From contig NZ_NIUY01000002.1 of the NCBI RefSeq assembly GCF_002205795.1, positions 1 through 64,000 on the forward strand: a stretch of 64,000 bases of DNA, in the 5' to 3' direction. The position numbers were made by a program, and so were the translations under genes. The notes under the pieces were generated by a model. The model was not told the origin of the DNA, did not search any database, and worked only from the letters and a program-made list of their open reading frames with translations. The first letter of the stretch is position 1; each line of letters begins with the position of its first letter. This document shows positions 32,549-40,398 of the stretch, piece after piece. The stretch comes from Chryseobacterium sp. VAUSW3. Lineage in GTDB: Bacteria; Bacteroidota; Bacteroidia; Flavobacteriales; Weeksellaceae.

Positions 32549-32647
32549 TTTACTATTGATTTTTAATGATTTGATAGTGCAAAGGTAAATGCAGCTCCCC
32601 ACAAACAACAGGACTTACCTCACAACTTTTTTGTGACCTACATCACA

Positions 32648-33211
32648 TTACACCGAAAGCCGACTTAAGGTTTCTCTGGAAACACCTAAATATGAAGCGA
32701 TTAATGTTTTGGGCAATCGTTGTAAAAGTGTGGGATATTGAGAAATAAATTGTTCATAGCGTTCTTTGGCATTGCTATTCAGCAGAGATAAAATCCTTCT
32801 TTGGAGCGCTATATAACCATTATTAGACTTTTTCCTGAAAAAATGTTCTATTTTATGCATATCTGCACATAGTTTCTCTCGGTTATAGAGAGACAAAGTA
32901 AGTACTTCGGTAGATTCTAATGCATCAATGGAAAAAGTAGCTTCCGTTTGATTAAAATACGCTTGATAATCGGTAATCCACCAATCTTCCATTGCAAATT
33001 GCATGATGTGCTCTTTCCCTTCTTTATTCAGGTAAGAAGCTTTTAACAAACCATTCATCACAAAATAATCATTTTGTACGGTTTCTCCTTCTTGAATTAA
33101 AATCTGATGCTTTTTAAATTTTTTCAAGGTAAAATGAGACAGGATGTACTCGAACTCTTGGTCAGTTAATGGCGTAATTTTCTCAATTTGACGTCTTAAA
33201 ATCTCACTCAT
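32648..33211 (-). CDS. Crp/Fnr-family transcriptional regulator
   Basis: The 187-residue product has a cyclic-nucleotide-binding-type beta-barrel (ILIQEGETVQNDYFVMNGLL...LNKEGKEHIMQFAMEDWWI), a long helix, and a short C-terminal HTH (LPKTLIASYLGVSRETLSRL). The missing Cys pattern argues against an Fnr-type cluster, and the phosphate-binding Arg of true cAMP receptors is not evident, so ligand binding is doubtful. It precedes the DJ-1-family gene and may regulate it. The length is normal for the Bacteroidetes branch. Confidence 0.88.
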   Translation of the reverse strand: MSEILRRQIEKITPLTDQEFEYILSHFTLKKFKKHQILIQEGETVQNDYFVMNGLLKASYLNKEGKEHIMQFAMEDWWITDYQAYFNQTEATFSIDALESTEVLTLSLYNREKLCADMHKIEHFFRKKSNNGYIALQRRILSLLNSNAKERYEQFISQYPTLLQRLPKTLIASYLGVSRETLSRLSV

Positions 33212-33274
33212 ATTTTTATCATTCTAAATTGCAAACAAAAGAATTGTTGACTCCAAATGTAAACTATTGAAACC

Positions 33275-33305
33275 AAAAAAATCCATCGCTCTTGATGGAT
33301 TTTTT
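33275..33305. terminator. Terminator-like hairpin between crp-like gene and hemN
   Basis: A-run plus ATCCATC (to 33287) pairs with GATGGAT plus U-run (33294-33305), so it can act on either strand. It is out of place between two divergent genes. Confidence 0.7.
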
Positions 33306-33523
33306 AAATAGGGTAGATGGAATTCTTACGGATTGGTAGAGAAATTAGAATAGATAAAATCATATCAATTCCGGTAACAAAAGAATTACCAACCATCGGT
33401 TGCATCAAAATAATAATACGATGAGGTAAAACCCATCGAATTGAAAATCCTAAGGTTCTTTGTTATCATGATAGGCAATTTTTCAGTTGACATTAATCAG
33501 TGAAACAAAGGAAATAAATTTCC

Positions 33524-33531
33524 TACTTTTG
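33524..33531 (+). promoter_or_regulatory. Bacteroidetes -7 box before hemN
   Basis: TACTTTTG fits TAnnTTTG and ends five bases before the hemN ATG, implying a very short leader. A -33 TTG at standard spacing was not found. Confidence 0.5.
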
Positions 33532-33535
33532 CACC

Positions 33536-34897
33536 ATGAATACTTCACTCATCAATAAATATAATATTCCCGGACCGCGTTACACTTCTTATCCTACTGT
33601 TCCTTTTTGGGACGAAGCGGCTTTTACCGCGGATTTGTGGCAGCAATCCGTCATCCGATCTTTCAATGAAAGCAACGATGCTGAGGGAATTTCCATCTAT
33701 ATTCACTTGCCGTTTTGCGAGCAACTTTGTACGTTTTGCGCTTGTCATAAACGCATTACCAAACAACATTCTGTGGAAACACCTTATTTGGAAAGTGTGC
33801 TGATGGAATGGAAATTATACCTGCAATTATTTGGTAAAAAACCGAAAATCAAAGAACTTCATTTGGGTGGTGGCACGCCAACATTTTTCTCGCCTGAAAA
33901 CCTTAGAATCTTATTGGAAGGGATTTTCGCTCACGCTGAAATTGCCGAAAATCCGGAGTTTTCTTTTGAAGGACATCCGAATAATACCACGAAAGCGCAT
34001 TTGCAAACTTTATACGATTTAGGCTTTAGAAGATGCAGTTTCGGGGTACAGGATTATGATCCGCAAGTTCAGAAAGCGATCAACCGAATTCAGCCTTTCG
34101 AAAATGTAGAAAGAGTGACCAATTGGGCTAGAGAAATCGGTTATAAAAGCGTTTCTCACGATTTGGTTTTCGGACTTCCTTTTCATAATTGGGAAAAAAT
34201 GGAATATACCATCCGCAAGACTTTGCAACTGAAACCCGACCGTTTGGCTTTCTATTCTTATGCACACGTTCCGTGGATCAAAGGGGTTGGACAGAGAGGT
34301 TTTGATGAAAACGATTTGCCAAGTGGAGAGGAGAAAAGAAAACTTTACGAAAACGGAAAAAAACTCTTGGAAGATTTGGGCTATATCGAAGTGGGGATGG
34401 ATCATTTCGCATTGGAGCATGACGACCTATATCAATCGATGGTTTCGGGAGAGATTCATCGAAATTTCATGGGCTATTCATCCAGCAAAACCCAATTGAT
34501 GGTTGGTTTGGGAATGAGCGCTATTTCGGATTCGTGGTACGCCTTTGGCCAGAATGAAAAAACAGTGGAAGGTTATCAGAAATTGGTGAAAGAGGGAATA
34601 CTTCCTGTGGTTAAAGGCCATATCCTGAACGAAGAAGACCTGAATATCCGCAGACACATCCTGAATTTAATGTGCCGTCTGGAAACTTCATGGGATCTTC
34701 AGAATTCTTTCCCTGAGCTTGAAAACGCGCTGGAAGCTTTAAAGGAAATGGAAGCCGACGGTTTGGTGGAACTGCACGATAATTCCATAAAGATCACCGA
34801 GAAAGGACGGGCCTTTACCAGAAACGTTGCCATGACGTTCGATCTCAGAATGATGCGCAACAAGCCCGAAACCAGAATTTTCTCCATGACGATATAA
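33536..34897 (+). CDS. hemN: Oxygen-independent coproporphyrinogen III oxidase
   Basis: HemN is a radical-SAM enzyme that converts coproporphyrinogen III to protoporphyrinogen IX in heme synthesis. The 453-residue product opens with the family signature YNIPGPRYTSYPTVPFW. The cluster-binding motif is in YIHLPFCEQLCTFCACHKRI (C-x3-C-x2-C). Further typical segments are LHLGGGTPTF and FEGHPNNTT. The C-terminal HemN domain (RRHILNLMCRLETSWD) is present. Length is normal for true HemN rather than the shorter HemW. Confidence 0.94.
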   Translation: MNTSLINKYNIPGPRYTSYPTVPFWDEAAFTADLWQQSVIRSFNESNDAEGISIYIHLPFCEQLCTFCACHKRITKQHSVETPYLESVLMEWKLYLQLFGKKPKIKELHLGGGTPTFFSPENLRILLEGIFAHAEIAENPEFSFEGHPNNTTKAHLQTLYDLGFRRCSFGVQDYDPQVQKAINRIQPFENVERVTNWAREIGYKSVSHDLVFGLPFHNWEKMEYTIRKTLQLKPDRLAFYSYAHVPWIKGVGQRGFDENDLPSGEEKRKLYENGKKLLEDLGYIEVGMDHFALEHDDLYQSMVSGEIHRNFMGYSSSKTQLMVGLGMSAISDSWYAFGQNEKTVEGYQKLVKEGILPVVKGHILNEEDLNIRRHILNLMCRLETSWDLQNSFPELENALEALKEMEADGLVELHDNSIKITEKGRAFTRNVAMTFDLRMMRNKPETRIFSMTI

Positions 34898-35045
34898 TAG
34901 GGAGGCGGCCATTGAGCCGCTTTTTATATTTCAGTCGGGAAACCCGCAAAACGCCGTTGGTTTAGCAATGTTTTGAGAGTTTTTATCCATTTATAATTCA
35001 ATCTAAATTATTTTGTTAAAAATTCTTAATTCTATTGAAAATCAT

Positions 35046-35053
35046 TATATTTG
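35046..35053 (+). promoter_or_regulatory. Bacteroidetes -7 box before secDF
   Basis: TATATTTG matches TAnnTTTG and lies 34 bases before the secDF ATG. Confidence 0.5.
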
Positions 35054-35087
35054 CCGACTATAATTTTAATGTTGTAAACTATTAACA

Positions 35088-37997
35088 ATGCAAGGAAAAG
35101 GACTTATTACGCTGGTTGCGATAATTCTGGGACTTATTTGTCTTAATGAATTGTTACCAACCTGGTATGCAGGCAAAATTGAAAAACAGGCCACTGAACT
35201 CGCCGGTAACAACCCGGAAAAGTATCAGAAAGAGATGGCCAGACTTTCTAAAGACACCCTGAATCTCGGTTTTACAAAACTTTATTACTCCCAGGCGAAA
35301 GAAAAGGAAATGAAGCTTGGTCTGGATCTGAAAGGCGGGATTAACGTACTCTTGGAGATCAACCAAAGAGATTTGGTAAATAACCTAACCAATTATTCTA
35401 CCAATCCGGTACTTCTGGAGGCGCTGGACCGTACCGACCAGATGCAGAAAAACTCTACCAATCCTTATATCAAGGATTTCTTTACCCAATTCGATCTGGT
35501 AAATAAAGAAAAAGGGACCAACCTGAAACTTGCAGACGCTGAAATCTTTGGGAACACTAATCTTTCTGAGATTAAATTCAATACGCCCGATGAGCAGGTT
35601 AAAAAAATTATAGAGAACAGAATTGAGCTTTCTACAGGGACTGCCTACGAAGTAATCAGAACCCGTATCGATAAAATGGGGGTTACGCAGCCGAATGTGC
35701 AGCGTGTACCAAGAACAGGAAGAATTTCTGTGGAAATGCCTGGCGTGAAAGACATCGACCGGGTGAAAAAAATGCTTCAGACTTCTGCGAAACTACAGTT
35801 TTGGGAGGTTCAGCAGCTTCAGGAAGTGTATCCTTACCTGGAACAGCTTAATGCTGTAATCGCTACCAAAGGTGATTCTATGGGTGTTGCCAAAAATACC
35901 AACCTCATAAACCTTTTACAGTTAAATTCGTTAAGATCTAACGGTGTTGCGAATGTAAAACTTTCCGATACTGCTGCGATTAATAAAATCATCAACAGCA
36001 AAATTGCTCACGATTTAAGACCGCAGAACATTAAATATACCCAGTTTATGTGGGGATATAAGCCGGAAGCAGGTGACGCAAACAATCTTGTACTTTACGC
36101 CATCCGTGGAAACATCAACCAAAAAGCTCCCGTAGACGGTGCGGTGGAATCTGCAAGGGTAAACTATGATGACCTTGGAAGAATCGTGGTCGACATGCAG
36201 ATGGACTCTAAAGGTTCTAAAGACTGGAAAACACTGACCGGTAAAAACGTAAACAAACCCGTTGCCGTAACATTGGATAACGTGGTTTATACCGCACCGA
36301 ACGTTGTAAACGAAATCCCTAACGGTAGAACACAGATTTCCGGAAGTTTCTCTCAGGAAGAGGCTCAGGACCTGGTAAACGTTCTTGGAGCAGGTAAACT
36401 GCCTGCAGGTGCAAAAATTGTACAGGCAGAAGTGGTAGGGCCATCACTGGGAGCAGAATCGGTAAATGCCGGGATGTATTCCTTCATCATCGCCTTTGTA
36501 ATCATTATTCTTTATATGCTGTTCTATTACGGTGGGGCAGGGATTTATGCGGTAATCGCGATTTCTTTCAACTTGTTTTACCTGATGGGAATCATGGATT
36601 CTGTAGATGCTACGCTTACGCTTCCTGGTATCGCGGGTATCGTACTCTCCATGGCAATGTCGATTGATGCGAACGTAATTGTATATGAAAGAACCAAAGA
36701 AGAACTCTTTGCCGGTAAAAATATCCGTGAAGCATACAACGAAGGTTTCAACTTCTCGCTTTCGGCGATTATCGACGGTAACATAACTTCACTTCTTACA
36801 GCGGTGGTGCTTTATATCTTCGGTACAGGTCCGATTCAGGGTTTTGCGGTAACATTGGGTATCGGTATTATCCTTTCGATGTTTACCTGTGTACTTTTAA
36901 CGAGAGTACTTATTTTCAGCAGACTTGAAAAAGGAAAAGGTCTTTCTGTATGGACTAAATTCAGTAAAAACATCTTCAGAAATACCTGGGTTGATTTCAT
37001 TGGAAAAAGAAAATATGCTTATATCATTTCCGGAATTATTACCATCATCTGTCTTGCTTCCATCTTAACTTCAGGATTTAAATTCGGGGTCGACTTTAAA
37101 GGAGGCAGAAGTTATGTGGTACGTTTTGAGAAACCTGTAGTGGCAAATGACGCTGCCGATAATCTTGAAAAACAGTTCGTTAACAAAGAAGGCCAGAAAA
37201 ACGCAGTGGATGTGAAGACCTTCGGAAGCGATAACCAGCTTAAAATAACAACAGATTACCGAATTGATGAAGAAAGTGTAGAAGCCGATCAGGATGTTGA
37301 AAGCAAATTGTTTAACGGACTGAAGCCTTATCTTCCTGCAGATGCACAGCTTTCAGGGTTTAAAGATTCAGGAAGCAGTTACGGAATTGTAAGTTCTGTA
37401 AAAGTAGGACCTACGGTAGCGGATGATATTAAATCAGGCGGTGTTATTGCATTGCTTATTGCACTGGCCGGGATTTTCCTTTACATTTTGGTACGCTTCA
37501 AGAAATGGCAGTTTTCAACAGGCGCAGTGGCTTCGCTAGTGCATGACGCGATTGTAATTCTGGGTGCTTACTCGATCCTGAAGAATGTAATGCCTTTCAA
37601 TATGGAGATCAATCAGGATTTCATCGCGGCAATTCTTACGGTACTGGGTTACTCCATCAACGATACGGTAATCATCTTCGACAGAATCCGTGAATATCTA
37701 AACGAGAAAAAAGCCATAACTCTGGAAGGATTATTCAATGACTCCATTTCAAGTACCTTGGGAAGAACGTTTAATACCGCATTCATGACCTTCCTTGTAA
37801 TTCTTGCCATCTTTATATTCGGTGGTGAAAACTTAAGAGGATTTATGTTTGCCCTGCTTATCGGGGTTGGTTTTGGTACGTATTCTACCTGGTTTATCGC
37901 ATCAGCAGTATCTTATGATTTGCTGAAGAAGAAAGGGGTGGAAGGAACCAAGAAGAGTTTAGCTGCTAAGAAAGAAGCTACGCCTGAAGAAGCTTAA
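35088..37997 (+). CDS. secDF: Protein translocase subunit SecDF (fused)
   Basis: This 969-residue inner-membrane protein pulls exported proteins through SecYEG using the proton gradient. It is a natural SecD-SecF fusion as is usual in Bacteroidetes. SecD occupies about residues 1-620, with KLGLDLKGGINVLLEI near residue 75, a large periplasmic domain, and MYSFIIAFVIIILYMLFYYG opening its membrane bundle. SecF follows, with FKFGVDFKGGRSYVV and ILTVLGYSINDTVIIFDRIR. Twelve membrane segments are expected. It is monocistronic and ends at a terminator. Confidence 0.95.
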   Translation: MQGKGLITLVAIILGLICLNELLPTWYAGKIEKQATELAGNNPEKYQKEMARLSKDTLNLGFTKLYYSQAKEKEMKLGLDLKGGINVLLEINQRDLVNNLTNYSTNPVLLEALDRTDQMQKNSTNPYIKDFFTQFDLVNKEKGTNLKLADAEIFGNTNLSEIKFNTPDEQVKKIIENRIELSTGTAYEVIRTRIDKMGVTQPNVQRVPRTGRISVEMPGVKDIDRVKKMLQTSAKLQFWEVQQLQEVYPYLEQLNAVIATKGDSMGVAKNTNLINLLQLNSLRSNGVANVKLSDTAAINKIINSKIAHDLRPQNIKYTQFMWGYKPEAGDANNLVLYAIRGNINQKAPVDGAVESARVNYDDLGRIVVDMQMDSKGSKDWKTLTGKNVNKPVAVTLDNVVYTAPNVVNEIPNGRTQISGSFSQEEAQDLVNVLGAGKLPAGAKIVQAEVVGPSLGAESVNAGMYSFIIAFVIIILYMLFYYGGAGIYAVIAISFNLFYLMGIMDSVDATLTLPGIAGIVLSMAMSIDANVIVYERTKEELFAGKNIREAYNEGFNFSLSAIIDGNITSLLTAVVLYIFGTGPIQGFAVTLGIGIILSMFTCVLLTRVLIFSRLEKGKGLSVWTKFSKNIFRNTWVDFIGKRKYAYIISGIITIICLASILTSGFKFGVDFKGGRSYVVRFEKPVVANDAADNLEKQFVNKEGQKNAVDVKTFGSDNQLKITTDYRIDEESVEADQDVESKLFNGLKPYLPADAQLSGFKDSGSSYGIVSSVKVGPTVADDIKSGGVIALLIALAGIFLYILVRFKKWQFSTGAVASLVHDAIVILGAYSILKNVMPFNMEINQDFIAAILTVLGYSINDTVIIFDRIREYLNEKKAITLEGLFNDSISSTLGRTFNTAFMTFLVILAIFIFGGENLRGFMFALLIGVGFGTYSTWFIASAVSYDLLKKKGVEGTKKSLAAKKEATPEEA

Positions 37998-38016
37998 TCT
38001 TATTTTATATAAAGAG

Positions 38017-38046
38017 AATGTCCTTTTAAAAAAGGGCATTTTTTTT
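38017..38046 (+). terminator. Terminator after secDF
   Basis: AATGTCCTTT (38017-38026) pairs with AAAGGGCATT (38031-38040) with one G-U, followed by a U-run. Confidence 0.8.
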
Positions 38047-38078
38047 GGCTTTGTAATAAAACTTGCTTTTACAAAAAC

Positions 38079-38086
38079 TATCTTTG
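38079..38086 (+). promoter_or_regulatory. Bacteroidetes -7 box before the MFS exporter
   Basis: TATCTTTG matches TAnnTTTG and ends ten bases before the ATG at 38096, so it supports that start over the TTG at 38063. Confidence 0.5.
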
Positions 38087-38095
38087 CATTCTGTC

Positions 38096-39319
38096 ATGAA
38101 AAAGAATCAGAAATCCGCAGCCATCGGTTTTATATTTATCACATTGCTCATCGATATTACAGGATGGGGAATTGTAATTCCTGTGGTACCCAAGCTTATT
38201 CAGGAGTTAATTCATAATCCGGATCTCAGTGTGGCTTCTCAATACGGAGGCTGGCTGAGTTTTGTGTACGCCGCAATGCAGTTTGTCTTTGCATCGGTTC
38301 TGGGAGGATTAAGCGACCGGTTTGGGCGGAGACCGATTATTCTTTTTTCACTGCTTGGGTTTTCGATCAACTTTATGATTCAGGCTTTAGCACCGACTAT
38401 TTTCTGGCTTTTTGTAGGCCGGATGTTCTCCGGAGTTACGGGAGCCAGTATTACAACGGCCAGTGCCTATATTGCCGATATTTCTACCGATGAAGACCGC
38501 GCTAAAAACTTTGGAATGATTGGAGCGGCTTTCGGATTGGGCTTCATCATCGGACCGGTGATCGGTGGTGTTTTGGGGCAGTATGGCGCAAGGGTTCCGT
38601 TTTACGCAGCATCGATTCTATGTCTTGTCAATTTTCTCTATGGCTGGTTTATTCTCCCTGAAAGTCTCGATAAAGAACACCGCCGTCCCTTTAACTGGAG
38701 GCGTGCAAATCCTATAGGTTCGCTTTTGCAGTTGAAAAAATACCCCAAAATCCTTGGACTTATCGCAGCTTTAATTTTCGTATATATTGCAGGACATGCG
38801 GTACAGACCAACTGGACATTCTTCACGATGTATAAATTCAAATGGACTGAAACTTTAGTCGGAATTTCTTTAGGAGTTTCAGGTTTTATGGCGGCTTTGG
38901 TTCAGGGCTACTTAATCCGCTTCATTCAACCTAAGATCGGAAACGAAAAAAGTATTTTCTACGGTCTTTCGCTGTACGCCGTCGGGATGATTTTATTTGC
39001 ATTTGCAAGCCAAAGCTGGATGATGTTCGCGTTTCTGGTGCCTTACGGTCTGGGCGGAATTGCAGGTCCGGCGCTGCAGTCGGTCATTTCTTCGGAAGTG
39101 CCGAAAAGTGAACAGGGCGAACTTCAGGGCGCGCTGGCAAGTCTGGTTAGTCTTACCGCCATTGTAGGTCCACCGCTCATGACCAATACTTTTTATTATT
39201 TTACACACGATTCAGCACCGTTTATATTTCCGGGAGCACCGTTTTTCCTTGGATTTTTGCTGATGGCCATCAGTGCGGTAATCGTATATTATGTTTTCCG
39301 GGAGAAAAGGAGTCATTAA
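38096..39319 (+). CDS. MFS transporter of the TetA-like drug-exporter type
   Basis: The 407-residue product is a 12-segment major-facilitator protein. Motif A between segments 2 and 3 reads [15 protein letters not shown], and the first segment [20 protein letters not shown] resembles TetA-class proton/drug antiporters. [20 protein letters not shown] is the antiporter motif C region. Substrate is unknown: tetracycline-type resistance is only a family possibility. The start at 38096 follows a -7 box closely. It stands as its own unit after secDF. Confidence 0.87.
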   Translation: MKKNQKSAAIGFIFITLLIDITGWGIVIPVVPKLIQELIHNPDLSVASQYGGWLSFVYAAMQFVFASVLGGLSDRFGRRPIILFSLLGFSINFMIQALAPTIFWLFVGRMFSGVTGASITTASAYIADISTDEDRAKNFGMIGAAFGLGFIIGPVIGGVLGQYGARVPFYAASILCLVNFLYGWFILPESLDKEHRRPFNWRRANPIGSLLQLKKYPKILGLIAALIFVYIAGHAVQTNWTFFTMYKFKWTETLVGISLGVSGFMAALVQGYLIRFIQPKIGNEKSIFYGLSLYAVGMILFAFASQSWMMFAFLVPYGLGGIAGPALQSVISSEVPKSEQGELQGALASLVSLTAIVGPPLMTNTFYYFTHDSAPFIFPGAPFFLGFLLMAISAVIVYYVFREKRSH

Positions 39320-39387
39320 CTTTTCCCTCGAAGATTTAAATTTTTAAAAATGAAAATTGATTTCATAAACTTTCGTAATTTTACGCC

Positions 39388-39714
39388 ATGGAATTAAGTA
39401 TAGGAGAGATGCTTTTGATTGCTGTTGCAATCGTCGTTTTATTCGGTCCAGATAAATTACCTCAGATTGCACGAGATTTGGGAGAGGGTGTGCGTAAGAT
39501 GCGCGGTGCTATGGAGGATGTGAAAACTGAGATTTTAAAAGAAACCGATAATCCTGTATCTGAAATAAAGCGTGAAATCGACAAAGTAAAGCAGGCCGCC
39601 AAAGATTATAATCCACTTGCTGAGGCACAGCATAAGGAAGCACTCGCTGAAAAAGTACAACCTAAAGTTAATCTTGCTGACGACGACCAGCACGAAGGAC
39701 CTGTAAGCCGTTAA
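39388..39714 (+). CDS. tatA: Sec-independent translocase protein TatA/E
   Basis: TatA forms the pore for folded proteins with twin-Arg signals. The 108-residue product has the standard layout: one N-terminal membrane helix (MLLIAVAIVVLF), the hinge FGPDKLPQIARDLG, and an amphipathic helix (EGVRKMRGAMEDVKTEI). A charged, disordered tail rich in Lys, Glu and Ala follows. The stop is directly followed by the PAP2 gene ATG with only one base between, so the two are probably co-translated. TatB is not separately encoded here. Confidence 0.92.
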   Translation: MELSIGEMLLIAVAIVVLFGPDKLPQIARDLGEGVRKMRGAMEDVKTEILKETDNPVSEIKREIDKVKQAAKDYNPLAEAQHKEALAEKVQPKVNLADDDQHEGPVSR

Positions 39715-39715
39715 T

Positions 39716-40285
39716 ATGCACGAAATCATTCAGGAAGACCAACAAGCCTTTCTCTACCTCAATAATCTGGGGAGCCAGCCGTTCGACCAGTTTTGGATTA
39801 TGGTTTCTGCAACCTGGATCTGGGTTCCGCTTTATGTTATTTTTCTTTATTTACTGTACAAAGAATACAAAGTCCGGAATTTAATTTTCATTTTGATCTT
39901 CATTGCGCTGGGAGTTACGGTTTCAGATCAGCTTGCCGGGATTTTCAAAACCGGGATTGCAAGGCTCAGACCGTGTCATGACCCAACTTTGGAAGGTTTA
40001 GTAAGAGAGGTGAAATGTGGCGGGCAATTCGGTTTTTATTCCAGCCATGCTTCAAATACTTTCTTTATTGCCACGTTAATGAGCATCCTGCTTCGGAAAA
40101 CCCACAAATATTTGCCCTATTTATTATTCTTCTGGGCCGCAATGGTTTCCTACAGCCGCATTTATTTGGGGGTACATTTCCCGATGGATCTTATCATGGG
40201 CGCTTTAATGGGCTTTTTCCTGGGCGGTTTTTTTGCGACACTTTCATTAAAAGTGATTTACAAAAGACAGAAAACAAATTCCTGA
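39716..40285 (+). CDS. PAP2-family membrane phosphatase
   Basis: The 189-residue membrane protein has the three PAP2 motifs: KTGIARLRPCHDP (K-x6-RP), YSSHASNTF (variant of the PSGH motif) and SRIYLGVHFPMDLIMG (SR-x5-H-x3-D). About five or six hydrophobic segments are present. Members dephosphorylate undecaprenyl-pyrophosphate or other lipid phosphates at the outer face of the inner membrane. A role in recycling the cell-wall lipid carrier is plausible but not proven by sequence. It follows tatA almost without a gap. Confidence 0.9.
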   Translation: MHEIIQEDQQAFLYLNNLGSQPFDQFWIMVSATWIWVPLYVIFLYLLYKEYKVRNLIFILIFIALGVTVSDQLAGIFKTGIARLRPCHDPTLEGLVREVKCGGQFGFYSSHASNTFFIATLMSILLRKTHKYLPYLLFFWAAMVSYSRIYLGVHFPMDLIMGALMGFFLGGFFATLSLKVIYKRQKTNS

Positions 40286-40320
40286 CAGCGCCTATTTTTC
40301 ACTGATTTTATTATTATAGT

Positions 40321-40349
40321 TTTTGGCGCTCGCTTCGCGAGCGCCAAAA
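40321..40349. repeat. Perfect 13-bp stem hairpin without a U-run
   Basis: TTTTGGCGCTCGC (40321-40333) pairs perfectly with GCGAGCGCCAAAA (40337-40349) around TTC. It has no U-run on its 3' side on either strand, so it is not a classical terminator. It lies between the PAP2 gene and polA and resembles a REP-type palindrome. Confidence 0.6.
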
Positions 40350-40385
40350 CTTCTGTTTTCGTCCCCGGCTTACAGCCAAAAATAT

Positions 40386-40393
40386 TATCTTTG
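40386..40393 (+). promoter_or_regulatory. Bacteroidetes -7 box before polA
   Basis: TATCTTTG matches TAnnTTTG and ends six bases before the polA ATG. Confidence 0.5.
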
Positions 40394-40398
40394 CTTTT

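Larger units (their letters stand above)
33212..33535. other. 324-base divergent intergenic region with an internal terminator-like hairpin
   Basis: Between the crp-like gene (minus) and hemN (plus) there is a hairpin AAAAAATCCATC/GATGGATTTTTT at 33275-33305. On the minus strand, a frame from about 33460 to 33310 reads like the end of a small membrane protein (MVGNSFVTGIDMILSILISL) and then stops just before the hairpin. It has no start codon. A decayed small gene with its terminator would explain both. Confidence 0.4.
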
